A DNA stretch of 64,000 bases, taken from assembly GCF_037094685.1 (NCBI RefSeq), contig NZ_CP146614.1, positions 3,100,001 to 3,164,000 on the forward strand. The letters are read 5' to 3'. Source of the stretch: Massilia sp. METH4. GTDB taxonomy: Bacteria > Pseudomonadota > Gammaproteobacteria > Burkholderiales > Burkholderiaceae_D. The notes beneath the pieces were generated by a model that worked only from the letters and a program-made list of their open reading frames with translations, was not told where the DNA came from and made no database searches. Shown in pieces: positions 35,889 through 45,168 of this stretch (position 1 is the stretch's first letter; every line of letters begins with the position of its first letter). The position numbers and the translations under genes are program-made.

Positions 35889-38687
35889 TCAGAAGCGGTA
35901 GGAACCGGACAGGTACAGCTGCCGGCCCAGCGCGCTGGAGTAGGCAGGGTTGTAGCCCATCTGGTGCGAACCGGCGTTACGCAGCGAGAACGGCGGGTTG
36001 CGGTCGAACAGGTTCAGGATGCCGGCCGAGATTTCCACATTGGCCATCGGGCGGTACGCCACCTGGTAGTCGAACGTGGTGTAGCTCGGCACGTCCAGCG
36101 TCACGTCCGCGTACACGCCCGGAGAACCGGCGACGATCACGGTCCCGTCGTCGGCCGTCCAGGCCTTGTCGACGTAGCCGTTGCGGTACGAAGCGGTCAG
36201 TGTGTGCGTGAGCTGCTTGGTCTCGAACGAGGTCGACGCCTTGATCACGTGGCGGAAGCTCACCTCGTCATCGATGCCGTAACGGTTCAGGCTGGTCGTC
36301 CAGACGTTGTCTGTGCCCGGCTCCGTGTATCGGGAGCGCAGCAGGTAGGTGCCGGCCAGGCGGCTCGTCAGGCGGCCGCCCCACACGTTCATCTTGTAGG
36401 TCAGGTCGTAGTCGATGCCGCGGTTTTCCGTCTTGCCGATATTGATCGGCGCGTAGATGATCGCCAGCACGTTCGAGTTCGTCGCGCTCTGGTACTTGGT
36501 GGTGTACAGGTCCCCATACTTGGCCGGATCTGCAAAGATCTGCGATTCCGCCACGTCGCTCACCTGGTCCCGGATTTCCACGTTCCACAGGTCCAGCGCC
36601 AGGGACAGGCCGGTCAGGGGTTCCCACACGGTGCCGATCGACCACTGCTTCGATTTTTCCGGCGCCAGGTTCGGGTTACCTGCGCGGAATGCCTCGAATT
36701 GCGTACGGGTGACAGCGTTGCAGTACGACGCCAGCGGGTGGCTGGTGCCGGCCAGCGGGCAGCGGTAGGTGCCGGCGGTGACGCCCCAGTCTTCCTGCAT
36801 GCCGGCGATCTCCTGCATCGTCGCGACGCGGAAGCCGGTGCCGGCGGCGGCGCGGAACATCAGGTTGTTCGTGGCCGAGAACTTGCCCGACAGCTTCCAG
36901 GTGCTGGCGCTTTCGGTGTCGCCGTAGGTCTTGCCGCCGTTGTTGTCCTTGGTGGCGCCGATACGGTCGTAACGGGCCGAGGCGGTGACTTCCAGCTTCT
37001 TCGTCAGCGGCATCATCAGCTCGGCATAGGCGCCGGTATTCGCGCGGTGGTAACCGCTGTCGATACCGCTGCTTTCAGTCAGGATGGCGCCATCTTCGGC
37101 GACCTGCTCGTAGTCCGAGTGGTAGTTGGTGTCGCGGTAGTCGACGCCTACACCCAGCATCGCCGTGCCGCCCGGCAGCTTGAAGGCCTCGCGCGAACCG
37201 CGCGCATCCCAGCCCTTCATGATGATGGTCTGGGTCTGGTACTTGCCGGAGAAGCCGGTGCCCAGCAGCGTATTGCGCATCGATTCGGGCATTTCGCCCA
37301 GCCCGTAGCTGAACGGATCCAGCTGGCCGGCCCCGACTGCGGCGCTGAACTTCGCGGCCAGCGGGAAGCCGCTGACCAGGTCCTGCTGCTGGCGGTTGCG
37401 CGACCAGGTGAACGCGGAGTTCAGGTCCCAGCCGAACGCGGCGCCTTCGACGCCTGCCACGACATGGGTAGCCTTGGTGCCGTAGTCGTACGTGCGGTTG
37501 CCCATGTCCATGAGGCGGTAGTTCGCGGCCACGGAGGTCACGCCGGCGGCCTGCTCGGCGCTCAGGTAAGGAAGCACGTACTTGTTGTACAGCGCCGAAT
37601 CCTTGGCGATCGAGAATTGCGCCGGGACCGGAGCGATCGACGAGCGCACATTGGCCTTCGTGAAGGCCAGGTCGTAGAACGCCTTGAAGCCGGTGCCGCC
37701 CAGCTTCAGCTCGCCGGAGCTGAAGATTCCGTCACGCTTCGTTTCCGGATTGATCTCGATGGTCGAAGACGAGTCGAACACGCAGCTGCCATCGTCGTAG
37801 ATGTTGTAGTTCAGCGGCGCGCAGGCGCCGTTGTGCGCCAGGGCATACGGGTTCAGGGTGACCGAGTTGGCGGTTACATTCCCGTTGGCGTCGTAGGTGT
37901 TGTAGCGCACCACGGCATTGGCCGGCAGCGCACGCGACGAGCCCGTCGCAAACATCAGGTCGCGGCCGGTCGCCGGATCGGTAAAGTTGATGAAGCCGCT
38001 CTTGGCGAAATCGCGCTGCGAAGCCTTCAGCGACTTCTGCTCGTCGTGGCTGGCCGAGAAGAACACGCTGTAGCCGTCTTCATCGATGTCGCCGAAGCCC
38101 TTCGAGATGGAAACGGAGTTCGATGCACCGCCCGAACGTTCCGGGTTGTTGTACTTGGCATCGATCTGCCAGTCGGAAGCACCCTTCTTCAGGATGAAGT
38201 TGACGACACCGGCAATGGCGTCGGCACCGTACAGCGCGGAGGCGCCGTCGGTCAGCACTTCCACGCGCTCCACGGCGGACAGCGGGATCGAGTTCAGGTC
38301 GATCGTGGTGCCCGAGTTGGACGGCGCGATGCGGCGGCCGTTCAACAGCACCAGCGTGTACTGCTCGCCGATGTCGTGGATCGATGCTGTGGTGATGCCG
38401 CCGCCACCGCCGCCAACCGACTGGGCCGCGGCGGTGAAGCCCTGCATTGCCGGGATCTGCTGGATGAAATCGGTAACGGTGGTGACACCGGTCTTCTTGA
38501 TGTCCTTCTGGGAGAAGGATTGCACCGGCAGCGATGCCTCGGCGGCGATACGCTTGATGGAGGAGCCGGTGATTTCAACACGTTGCATGGGCTGCTCGGC
38601 TTCCTGCGCGGTCGCGGCATGCATGCCCATCGCCAGGCTGCCCGCGAACATCACGCGCAGGGAGCGAGACAATACTTTCTCAATCAT
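35889..38687 (-). CDS. TonB-dependent receptor
   Basis: A complete 932-aa outer-membrane receptor starting at ATG 38687, with a GAAAGAAG purine stretch upstream. A signal peptide covers about the first 28 residues (MIEKVLSRSLRVMFAGSLAM ... ATAQ). Plug landmarks are QRVEITGSSIKRIAAEASLP, EQYTLVLLNGRRIAPSNSGT and VERVEVLTDGASALYGADAIAGVVNFILKKG. A Gly-rich stretch (SVGGGGGGITT) sits in the plug. The barrel ends RQLYLSGSYRF. It groups with the first two receptors in this window (RxLYLxG end) more than with the PLDPLTYG group. Substrate unknown; the neighbouring aroG is on the other strand and says nothing about it. Confidence 0.95.
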   Translation of the reverse strand: MIEKVLSRSLRVMFAGSLAMGMHAATAQEAEQPMQRVEITGSSIKRIAAEASLPVQSFSQKDIKKTGVTTVTDFIQQIPAMQGFTAAAQSVGGGGGGITTASIHDIGEQYTLVLLNGRRIAPSNSGTTIDLNSIPLSAVERVEVLTDGASALYGADAIAGVVNFILKKGASDWQIDAKYNNPERSGGASNSVSISKGFGDIDEDGYSVFFSASHDEQKSLKASQRDFAKSGFINFTDPATGRDLMFATGSSRALPANAVVRYNTYDANGNVTANSVTLNPYALAHNGACAPLNYNIYDDGSCVFDSSSTIEINPETKRDGIFSSGELKLGGTGFKAFYDLAFTKANVRSSIAPVPAQFSIAKDSALYNKYVLPYLSAEQAAGVTSVAANYRLMDMGNRTYDYGTKATHVVAGVEGAAFGWDLNSAFTWSRNRQQQDLVSGFPLAAKFSAAVGAGQLDPFSYGLGEMPESMRNTLLGTGFSGKYQTQTIIMKGWDARGSREAFKLPGGTAMLGVGVDYRDTNYHSDYEQVAEDGAILTESSGIDSGYHRANTGAYAELMMPLTKKLEVTASARYDRIGATKDNNGGKTYGDTESASTWKLSGKFSATNNLMFRAAAGTGFRVATMQEIAGMQEDWGVTAGTYRCPLAGTSHPLASYCNAVTRTQFEAFRAGNPNLAPEKSKQWSIGTVWEPLTGLSLALDLWNVEIRDQVSDVAESQIFADPAKYGDLYTTKYQSATNSNVLAIIYAPINIGKTENRGIDYDLTYKMNVWGGRLTSRLAGTYLLRSRYTEPGTDNVWTTSLNRYGIDDEVSFRHVIKASTSFETKQLTHTLTASYRNGYVDKAWTADDGTVIVAGSPGVYADVTLDVPSYTTFDYQVAYRPMANVEISAGILNLFDRNPPFSLRNAGSHQMGYNPAYSSALGRQLYLSGSYRF

Positions 38688-38907
38688 GAAACTTCTTTCA
38701 GGTTATTGCGAACGACAAAACGGCCGCCGCTCGGGTAGGGCGGAGGCCGGAGCAGCCCGTGCTGCAACTGGAAGTAACTGTTTTACAGTGACCACTAGCC
38801 CCTGCAATTCTCACAAATAATCACAGGGGGCCGTATCAAACCATCCAGCCGTGCTTTTTGTCAATTTTTGTTTGGCATACGTAAGCGGAAGTGACCGAGT
38901 TCTGCCA

Positions 38908-38932
38908 AGACTTTGTCAAATAGACAAAGTCT
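38908..38932. repeat. 10-bp perfect inverted repeat upstream of receptor
   Basis: AGACTTTGTC-AAATA-GACAAAGTCT, lying 221 bp before the receptor start. There is no T tract, so it is not a terminator. It could be a regulator-binding site or a relic of a mobile element. Confidence 0.6.
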
Positions 38933-39025
38933 GTACGAAAGGATTTGTAGCTACATCTTTATATATTTCATAGATGTACTGTTTGAGGTGTTGTCTAGAT
39001 GCCATAGAAAGTGTGGCAAAAATGC

Positions 39026-39123
39026 GGGGACTGTCCCCGTTGTGTTAACGCGACAAGAGTGTTGTAAAAAATCGGGGACTGTCCCTGTTGTGAGAGTGTT
39101 GTAAAAAATCGGGGACTGTCCCT
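39026..39123. repeat. GGGGACTGTCCC element, three copies (copy 3 locus)
   Basis: Cores at 39026-39038 (GGGGACTGTCCCC), 39074-39086 and 39111-39123 (both GGGGACTGTCCCT). The last two sit in a 37-bp direct repeat containing GTGTTGTAAAAAATC. It has the same family sequence as at 35766-35824. Confidence 0.8.
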
Positions 39124-39139
39124 GTTGTGTGAAAGGCAC

Positions 39140-39169
39140 AAAAAAAAAGCGGCCCGCGAGGGGCCGCTT
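39140..39169 (-). terminator. Terminator of the leftward receptor gene
   Basis: On the plus strand, a run of A followed by AAGCGGCCC, loop GCGAG and GGGCCGCTT. Read leftward this is a GC hairpin followed by a T tract, about 20 bp after the receptor stop codon. Confidence 0.85.
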
Positions 39170-39188
39170 GCTGTGCTGCTAACGGGAG

Positions 39189-41978
39189 TTAGAAGAACTT
39201 GTACTGTGCGCCGAACTTGAAGTAGCGGCCCACGGCGCCGGAGTTGTCCAGCGGGTTGAAGCTCATGCCGCCGTAGGTCAGCGGGTCCAGCGGTGCCACG
39301 CGGTCGAACAGGTTCGACACGGAGGCGAACAGCGTGAAGTTCTTGCTCACGTTGAAGCGGGTCGACAGGTCGACCGTCGTGAACGAGGCCAGCTCGCAGT
39401 TGCCCGGGGCGACCGTGCCGTTCGCGAATTGCGATGCGCACGGCGCGCCTTCGTAGCGGATGTTCTTCATGCTGTCGCGCCAGTTGGCGGTCGCGCTGAA
39501 GTTCCAGGCGCCGACGTCCCACGAAGCCGTCACGTTGACCTTGTTCTTCGGCGTGCCCATGCAGTTCGACGTGTCGCAGTTGCCGTGCGTGCCGGCGAAT
39601 TCATACTGCAGCGTGGCCGATTCGGCGCGCAGGAACTTGCGGATGTGGGTCCAGGTCAGGCCCAGCGTCGCGCGACCGTAGTCGCCCAGGCGCAGGCGCT
39701 GCTTGATGTCCACGTCCACGCCTTCCACGGTCGTGAACGACGAGTTGCGGTACGCGCCTTCCACCACCAGCAGCGTGCCCGAATTCTGGATCACATTGCC
39801 GTTCGCGTCGCGCAGGTTGTTGTCGTTGCGCACAGCCGTGGGCGACAGCGCCGCCTCGGCGTACGACACCGGGTTGATCTCGTTCTCGCGCTTGATCTTG
39901 AACGCGTCGATGGAGAGGCTGGTGCCTTCGAACGGATCCCACACCATGCCCAGCGAGTAACCCTTCGATTCTTCCGGCTGCAGGTTCGGGTTGCCGACCT
40001 TGATCGACGAAATGGAGATCGAGCAATCGCCCTGGCTCGCGCCCGGACGTGCGGTCGGCACGCCGTTGACGGTCGGGCAACGCACCGGATCCTGCGCGGA
40101 GGCCGAACCGACAGCCTGCGACAGTGTGCTGTTTTCAGCGGCGGACGGCGCGCGGAAGCCTTCGGTGTACGTGCCGCGCAGCGCGAACGTCTTCAGCGGC
40201 GTCCACTTGATGCCCAGCTTCGGCGTGGTGGAGTTGAAGTTCTCGTAGTGGTCGTAGCGCACCGCACCCGTCACCTCGACGGTCTTCCACACCGGCAGCA
40301 GCGCTTCCATGTAGACGGCGGACACCTTCGAGTCGCCGAACGCGGCCGTGTAGCTGCTGTTGATCGAGCCGTTCTCGGAGCCGGACAGGCTCGGGTTCGA
40401 CAGCTTCTCTTCGCGGTGTTCGCCGCCGATCGCCAGGCCGATGTTACCGCCCGGCAGTGCCACCGGCAGTTCGCGGGAAGCCTTGAAGTCCACGGTGGTC
40501 AGGCGGGTGGTCGAGTGCGACGTCGCGGTGCGGCGCAGCGCGTCGTACAGCGCCGGCGAGTTCTTCGACGCTTCCGTGCCGATGTAGTACGGGAAGTACT
40601 GGCTGGCCGGGTTGGACAGCGCATCCTTCAGCACGTTCATGTTGACCATGTTCGTCCACGCCAGGTCCAGCTTCGACTCGGAGCGGGTGAAGCCCGTTTC
40701 CCAGTCCCAGCCAGCGTTCGTGCCCTTCAGGCCGATCACGAAGCGGTTGAACGCGTTCTTCGCGTTACGTACCGACGGGCCCACGTCCCACATCGAGTAG
40801 CGCAGGCGCACGTCCTGGCCGTACGGGTTTTGCGGGTGCGCCGCATTCATCAGGATGGTCGAACCGTAGTTGATCAGCTGGTTCGGGCCGCCGTTCGCGC
40901 CCGGGAACACGATCGTCGACGAGGTGGAGCCCGGCGTCATCGTGAACGAGGTCTTGCGCTCGGAATAGCCCAGTTCCGTGAACGCCTGCAGGTTCGGGTT
41001 GATCTGCCAGGTGCCGCGGGTGTACAGGTTCAGCGATTCGATCTGCGGCTGCATCGAACGGAACTGGTCCTGGTGCCATACGCAGCCGCCGCGCGGGTCG
41101 CCCTGCACGGAATTCGAGAACTGCGCGCAACCCGGCAGCGAAACGTACTGGCCGGTGGCCGGGTTCAGCAGCGAGCCGGTCGGCGAGGGCGACGCGGCGC
41201 CGTTGCTGATATAGCCCGCCGCGTACTGCGTAGGCAGGCCATAGCCCCAGGGGCGAATGTCGCCGTGGCCGATCCAGTCGCGGCCGGCGCGTTCGGATGC
41301 CTTCAGCTCGTCGCTCTGGCTGTATTCGGCGTTGACGACCCAGTTGTACTTGTCTTCGTCCAGGTCGCCCTGGCCGTAGGTGATCGAGGCCTTGTTCTGC
41401 TTGGCATCGTCGTAGCGCGACCAGCCGGTCTCGCCGCGCACGGTCAGGCCCGTGAAGTCCTTCTTCAGGATGATGTTGACCACGCCGGCGATCGCGTCGG
41501 CGCCGTACAGCGAGGAAGCGCCATCCTTCAGGATCTCGATGCGCTCGACGATCTGCATCGGCACGGTGGACAGGTCGGTGAAGCTCTTCTGGCCGTCATC
41601 GGCGCGGGCGAACGGCGCCATGCGGCGGCCGTTCAGCAGCACCAGCGTGGACGTGGCGCCCAGGCCGCGCAGCGAGATCGCGGTGGACCCGGCGGCGAAG
41701 CCGGAACCGAAGCTGGTCGGCAGGGAGCCGGCGCCATCGACGGTCAGGGTTTGCAGGTATTCGGCGACGGTGGCTTTGCCGGAGCGCAGCAGTTCATCGC
41801 TATTGACCACGGTGACCGGGGATGCGGTCTCGGCGGTAGCACGCTTGATGCTGGAGCCGGTGATCTCCACGCGCTGCATCGGCGCGTCGGATTGTGCAAG
41901 GGCGGGTACTGCGGCGGCGCTCATGCCGGCAGCCGCGAACAGCAGGCGGACCGAGCGGGCCATCAATTTTTCCATCAT
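39189..41978 (-). CDS. TonB-dependent receptor, tandem paralogue A
   Basis: A 929-aa outer-membrane receptor from the ATG at 41978, which has GGAGG eight bases upstream; the open frame extends to 42269, but the added residues are not signal-peptide-like. The N-terminus MMEKLMARSVRLLFAAAGMS leads to a signal peptide ending ALAQS. The plug has QRVEITGSSIKRATAETASP, LRGLGATSTLVLLNGRRMAP and IVERIEILKDGASSLYGADAIAGV. It ends AVGRYFKFGAQYKFF. It is very similar along its whole length to the next gene upstream (42379-45168), which has exactly the same number of residues; the two form a tandem duplication that has since diverged mainly in extracellular-loop regions. Substrate unknown. Confidence 0.95.
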   Translation of the reverse strand: MMEKLMARSVRLLFAAAGMSAAAVPALAQSDAPMQRVEITGSSIKRATAETASPVTVVNSDELLRSGKATVAEYLQTLTVDGAGSLPTSFGSGFAAGSTAISLRGLGATSTLVLLNGRRMAPFARADDGQKSFTDLSTVPMQIVERIEILKDGASSLYGADAIAGVVNIILKKDFTGLTVRGETGWSRYDDAKQNKASITYGQGDLDEDKYNWVVNAEYSQSDELKASERAGRDWIGHGDIRPWGYGLPTQYAAGYISNGAASPSPTGSLLNPATGQYVSLPGCAQFSNSVQGDPRGGCVWHQDQFRSMQPQIESLNLYTRGTWQINPNLQAFTELGYSERKTSFTMTPGSTSSTIVFPGANGGPNQLINYGSTILMNAAHPQNPYGQDVRLRYSMWDVGPSVRNAKNAFNRFVIGLKGTNAGWDWETGFTRSESKLDLAWTNMVNMNVLKDALSNPASQYFPYYIGTEASKNSPALYDALRRTATSHSTTRLTTVDFKASRELPVALPGGNIGLAIGGEHREEKLSNPSLSGSENGSINSSYTAAFGDSKVSAVYMEALLPVWKTVEVTGAVRYDHYENFNSTTPKLGIKWTPLKTFALRGTYTEGFRAPSAAENSTLSQAVGSASAQDPVRCPTVNGVPTARPGASQGDCSISISSIKVGNPNLQPEESKGYSLGMVWDPFEGTSLSIDAFKIKRENEINPVSYAEAALSPTAVRNDNNLRDANGNVIQNSGTLLVVEGAYRNSSFTTVEGVDVDIKQRLRLGDYGRATLGLTWTHIRKFLRAESATLQYEFAGTHGNCDTSNCMGTPKNKVNVTASWDVGAWNFSATANWRDSMKNIRYEGAPCASQFANGTVAPGNCELASFTTVDLSTRFNVSKNFTLFASVSNLFDRVAPLDPLTYGGMSFNPLDNSGAVGRYFKFGAQYKFF

Positions 41979-42325
41979 TATTACAGCCTCCAAAAGTGGT
42001 TCAGCGAGCGCAAGCGTGCGGCCGGAAAGCGACGTGCGCCTTCGCCGTGTGTGCTTTGTGTGCTGCTTGGCTCCCAGGTGGAGGAACGCCGGTTGGTTCC
42101 TCCAGGGAGGCGATGAGACCACCGCGGGCACCGAGCCGTCAATCGTTAAACTGGCCAAGCCTTTGTAACGAGATGTGACGGCTTGACATTTCCTTCTGTC
42201 AATGTATCGAAGGAAAGTTCTTTCTGTCCGTAAATATTTACAAAATCGCTCATCTGGCGCTAACTGCAACTGCCGTCACGTATGCGTCGACATGCGCTTT
42301 TTACATTTCATTGTGGCAAGCACGC
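41979..42325. promoter_or_regulatory. Upstream region of paralogue A with operator-like inverted repeats
   Basis: A 347-bp gap. TTGACA-N8-TGTCAA (42183-42202) and GTAAATATTTAC (42230-42241) are inverted repeats about 210-260 bp before the start codon. They look like regulator sites, and the minus strand of the first also supplies a TTGACA -35 sequence. No matching -10 is convincing. Confidence 0.35.
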
Positions 42326-42357
42326 AACAAAAAAGGCGCCCCTCGCGGAGCGCCTTG
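42326..42357 (-). terminator. Terminator of receptor paralogue B
   Basis: Plus-strand A run, AAGGCGC (42333-42339), loop region, GCGCCTT (42350-42356). Read leftward it is a hairpin with a T tract about 20 bp past the receptor stop codon. Confidence 0.75.
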
Positions 42358-42378
42358 CCTTGATATCCCCGGACCGGC

Positions 42379-45168
42379 TTAGAAGAACTTGTAGCTCGCG
42401 CCTACCTTGAAGTAGCGGCCGATCGCGCCGGACGCATCCATCGGGTTGTAACTGATGCCGCCGTAAGTCAGCGGATCGAGCGGAGCGATCTTGTCGAATA
42501 CGTTGTTCACGGAAGCGAACAGCGTGAAGTTCTTGCTCACGTTAAAGCGGGTCGACAGGTCCAGCGTCGTGAACGAGGCGATTTCGCAATCCTTCGTGCC
42601 CGGTTGGCCGTTGGCCAGCGTCGAAGCGCACAGGCCGCCCTCGAAATAGATGTTCTTCATCCTGTCGCGCCAGTTCAGGTTGCCCGTGAAGTTCCACGCG
42701 CCGATGTCCCACGAAGCGGAAGCATTGACCTTGTTCTTCGGCGTGCCCGCGCAGTTCGACGTGTCGCAGTTGCCGTGCGTGCCGGCGTACTGGTACACGG
42801 TCGTGGCGCTTTCATGGCGCTTCCACGATGCCACGTGCGTGATCACCAGGCCGAGGGTCGCGCGGCCATAGTCGCCCAGGCGCAGGCGCTGCCTGATGTC
42901 CAGGTCGACGCCGGAAACTTCGGTGTAGCTCGAGTTGCGGTACGGTGCCTGCGTGAGGATCAGCGTGCCCGAGTTCGGGATCACCTGGCCGTTCTGCACC
43001 AGGTTGTTGTCGTTGCGGATCGCGGTCGGCAGTGCGGCCGCTTCGTTGTACGGCAGCGGGTTGATCTCGTTCTCGCGCTTGATTTTCCAGCCGTCCAGCG
43101 CCACGGAGGTGCCTTCGAACGGGTCCCACACCAGGCCGAGCGTCATGCCTTTCGACGTTTCCGGCTGCAGGTTCGGATCGCCGACCTTGACGGCCGCGAC
43201 CGGGATGCCGCAGTCCGTCGCCGTGGCGCCGCCGGCGGCCGGCGTGCCGCCCGGGCAGCGGATCGGGTCGATCACGGTCGAGGTGCCGGTCGATTGCGAC
43301 GAGCTGCTGCCTTCGGCGGCGCCCGGCGCGCGGAAGCCTTCCGTGTACGTGCCGCGCAGCGCGAACGTGCGGGTCGGCGTCCATTTCAGGCCCACTTTCG
43401 GCGTGGTCGAGTTGAAGTTGTCGTACTTGTCGTAACGCACGGCGGCGGACAGTTCCAGCGTCTTCAGCAGGGGCGCCAGCAGCTCGGCGTACACGGCCGA
43501 CACCTTGGAGTCGCCGAAGGCGGCCACGTAGCTCGAGTTGATCGAGCCGTTCTCGGAACCGGCCAGCGACGGGTTCGACACCTTCTCGCGGCGGTGCTCG
43601 GCACCGATCGCGAGGCCGATGTTACCGCCCGGCAGGGCGATCGGCAGTTCGCGCGATGCCTTGAAGTCGACCACGGCAAGGCTGGTCTTCGAATGCGACA
43701 TGGCGTTGACCACCAGGGCCTGGTACAGCGAAGCGGGGTTGCGGTAGGCTTCCGTGCCGATGTAGTACGGGAAGTACTGCGATGCCGGGTTGCCCAGCGC
43801 CTGCGTCAGCACGTTCATGTTCAGCATGTTCGTGTACAGCAGGTCCAGCTTCGAATCGGAATAGGTGTAGCCTGCATCGTAGTCCCAGCCGGCCAGCGCA
43901 CCCTTCACGCCCACGACGAAGCGGCGGAATTCATTGTCGGCATTGCGCTCGTGTACGCCGATGTCGCCGGCCAGGTAGCGCACGCGCGCCGGGGCGCCGA
44001 ACGGGTTCTGCGGGTGCGAGGCGGCCATCAGGTTCTGGTTGCCGTAGCTGATGAAGCCCTGCGGTGTCTGCGCGTTCGGCGGGAAGGCCACGGTCGGCGT
44101 GATGGACGGCGGCGTCATCGAGAAGGCGGTCGAGCGCTTCGAATAGCCCAGTTCCATGTAGGCCTGGGTCGCCGGATTGATCTGCAGCGTGCCCTTCGTG
44201 TACAGGTTGATCGACTCGATCTCCGGTTGCATGTCGCGCCACTGGTCCTGGTAATGCAGGCAGCCGCCGTTCGCGCCAGTCTGGTCGGCGGTGGCGGAGA
44301 GCGTGGAGCATCCCGGCAGCGACACGTAGTTCGTCGTCACCGGATTGCGAATGGCGCCGACGAGCGATGCGTTCGCGTTGTTGGTACCGCTGATGTAGCC
44401 GCCGGCGAACTGCGTGCCGATCGGGAAGCCGTACGGGCGCAGGTCGCCGCTGCCGATATAGGCGCGGCCCTTGCGGTCGCTGTTCTGGATGCGGTCGGAC
44501 TGCATGTACTCGGCGTTGACCACCCAGTTGTACTTGTCTTCGTCCAGGTCGCCCTTGCCGAACGTGACCGAGGCCTTGTTCTGCTTGCCGTCGTCATAGC
44601 GCGACCAGCCGGTGTCGGCCTTGAATTCCAGGCCCTGCACGTCCTTGCGCAGGATGATGTTGACCACGCCCGCAATCGCGTCCGCGCCGTAGGTGGAGGA
44701 GGCGCCATCCTTCAGGATCTCGATGCGCTCGACGATCTGCATCGGCACCGTGGACAGGTCGGTGAAGCTCTTCTGGCCGTCGTCGGCGCGGGCGAATGGC
44801 GCCATGCGGCGGCCGTTCAGCAGCACCAGCGTGGAGGTGGCGCCCAGGCCGCGCAGCGAGATCGCGGTGGAGCCGGCGGCGAAGCCGTTGCCGAAGCCGG
44901 TCGGCAGCGAGCCCGCGCCGTCGACGGTCAGGGTTTGCAGGTATTCGGAGACCGTGCTCTTGCCCGAGCGCAGCAGTTCCTCGCGGCCGATCACCTGGAC
45001 GGGCGACGCGGTCTCCGCAGTGGCGCGCTTGATGCTCGAGCCCGTGATTTCCACGCGCTGCATATTCGTGTTGTCCTGGGCCGCGGCCGTGCCTGCCATG
45101 CCCAGCGTGGCCGCGATACCGCCCGTGAATAACAGGCGAACCGAACGAGCCATCATTTTCTCTACCAT
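42379..45168 (-). CDS. TonB-dependent receptor, tandem paralogue B
   Basis: A 929-aa receptor from the ATG at 45168, preceded by GGAGG; 35 further in-frame codons upstream are not part of the protein. The N-terminus MVEKMMARSVRLLFTGGIAA parallels paralogue A. The plug is nearly the same (QRVEITGSSIKRATAETASP, LRGLGATSTLVLLNGRRMAP, VERIEILKDGASSTYGADAI). The end is AIGRYFKVGASYKFF. Long identical runs in the plug and more differences in the loops suggest duplication followed by change of ligand or phage/antibody exposure. It is separated from paralogue A by its own terminator, so the two are probably transcribed separately. Confidence 0.95.
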   Translation of the reverse strand: MVEKMMARSVRLLFTGGIAATLGMAGTAAAQDNTNMQRVEITGSSIKRATAETASPVQVIGREELLRSGKSTVSEYLQTLTVDGAGSLPTGFGNGFAAGSTAISLRGLGATSTLVLLNGRRMAPFARADDGQKSFTDLSTVPMQIVERIEILKDGASSTYGADAIAGVVNIILRKDVQGLEFKADTGWSRYDDGKQNKASVTFGKGDLDEDKYNWVVNAEYMQSDRIQNSDRKGRAYIGSGDLRPYGFPIGTQFAGGYISGTNNANASLVGAIRNPVTTNYVSLPGCSTLSATADQTGANGGCLHYQDQWRDMQPEIESINLYTKGTLQINPATQAYMELGYSKRSTAFSMTPPSITPTVAFPPNAQTPQGFISYGNQNLMAASHPQNPFGAPARVRYLAGDIGVHERNADNEFRRFVVGVKGALAGWDYDAGYTYSDSKLDLLYTNMLNMNVLTQALGNPASQYFPYYIGTEAYRNPASLYQALVVNAMSHSKTSLAVVDFKASRELPIALPGGNIGLAIGAEHRREKVSNPSLAGSENGSINSSYVAAFGDSKVSAVYAELLAPLLKTLELSAAVRYDKYDNFNSTTPKVGLKWTPTRTFALRGTYTEGFRAPGAAEGSSSSQSTGTSTVIDPIRCPGGTPAAGGATATDCGIPVAAVKVGDPNLQPETSKGMTLGLVWDPFEGTSVALDGWKIKRENEINPLPYNEAAALPTAIRNDNNLVQNGQVIPNSGTLILTQAPYRNSSYTEVSGVDLDIRQRLRLGDYGRATLGLVITHVASWKRHESATTVYQYAGTHGNCDTSNCAGTPKNKVNASASWDIGAWNFTGNLNWRDRMKNIYFEGGLCASTLANGQPGTKDCEIASFTTLDLSTRFNVSKNFTLFASVNNVFDKIAPLDPLTYGGISYNPMDASGAIGRYFKVGASYKFF

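Larger units (their letters stand above)
38688..39138. other. Intergenic region with inverted repeat and GGGGAC elements
   Basis: About 450 bp without a gene. From left to right it holds the 5' flank of the leftward receptor, a perfect 10-bp inverted repeat at 38908-38932, an AT-rich patch, and the triplicated GGGGACTGTCCCY element (39026-39123). Short reading frames here are built from the repeats and are not supported as genes. Confidence 0.55.

Noticed and set aside
39429..42116. 895-codon plus-strand frame opposite the receptor
   Set aside because: It is an antisense shadow of receptor paralogue A with no recognisable protein features; the same holds for 42604-45132, 35373-38738 and 11920-13677.
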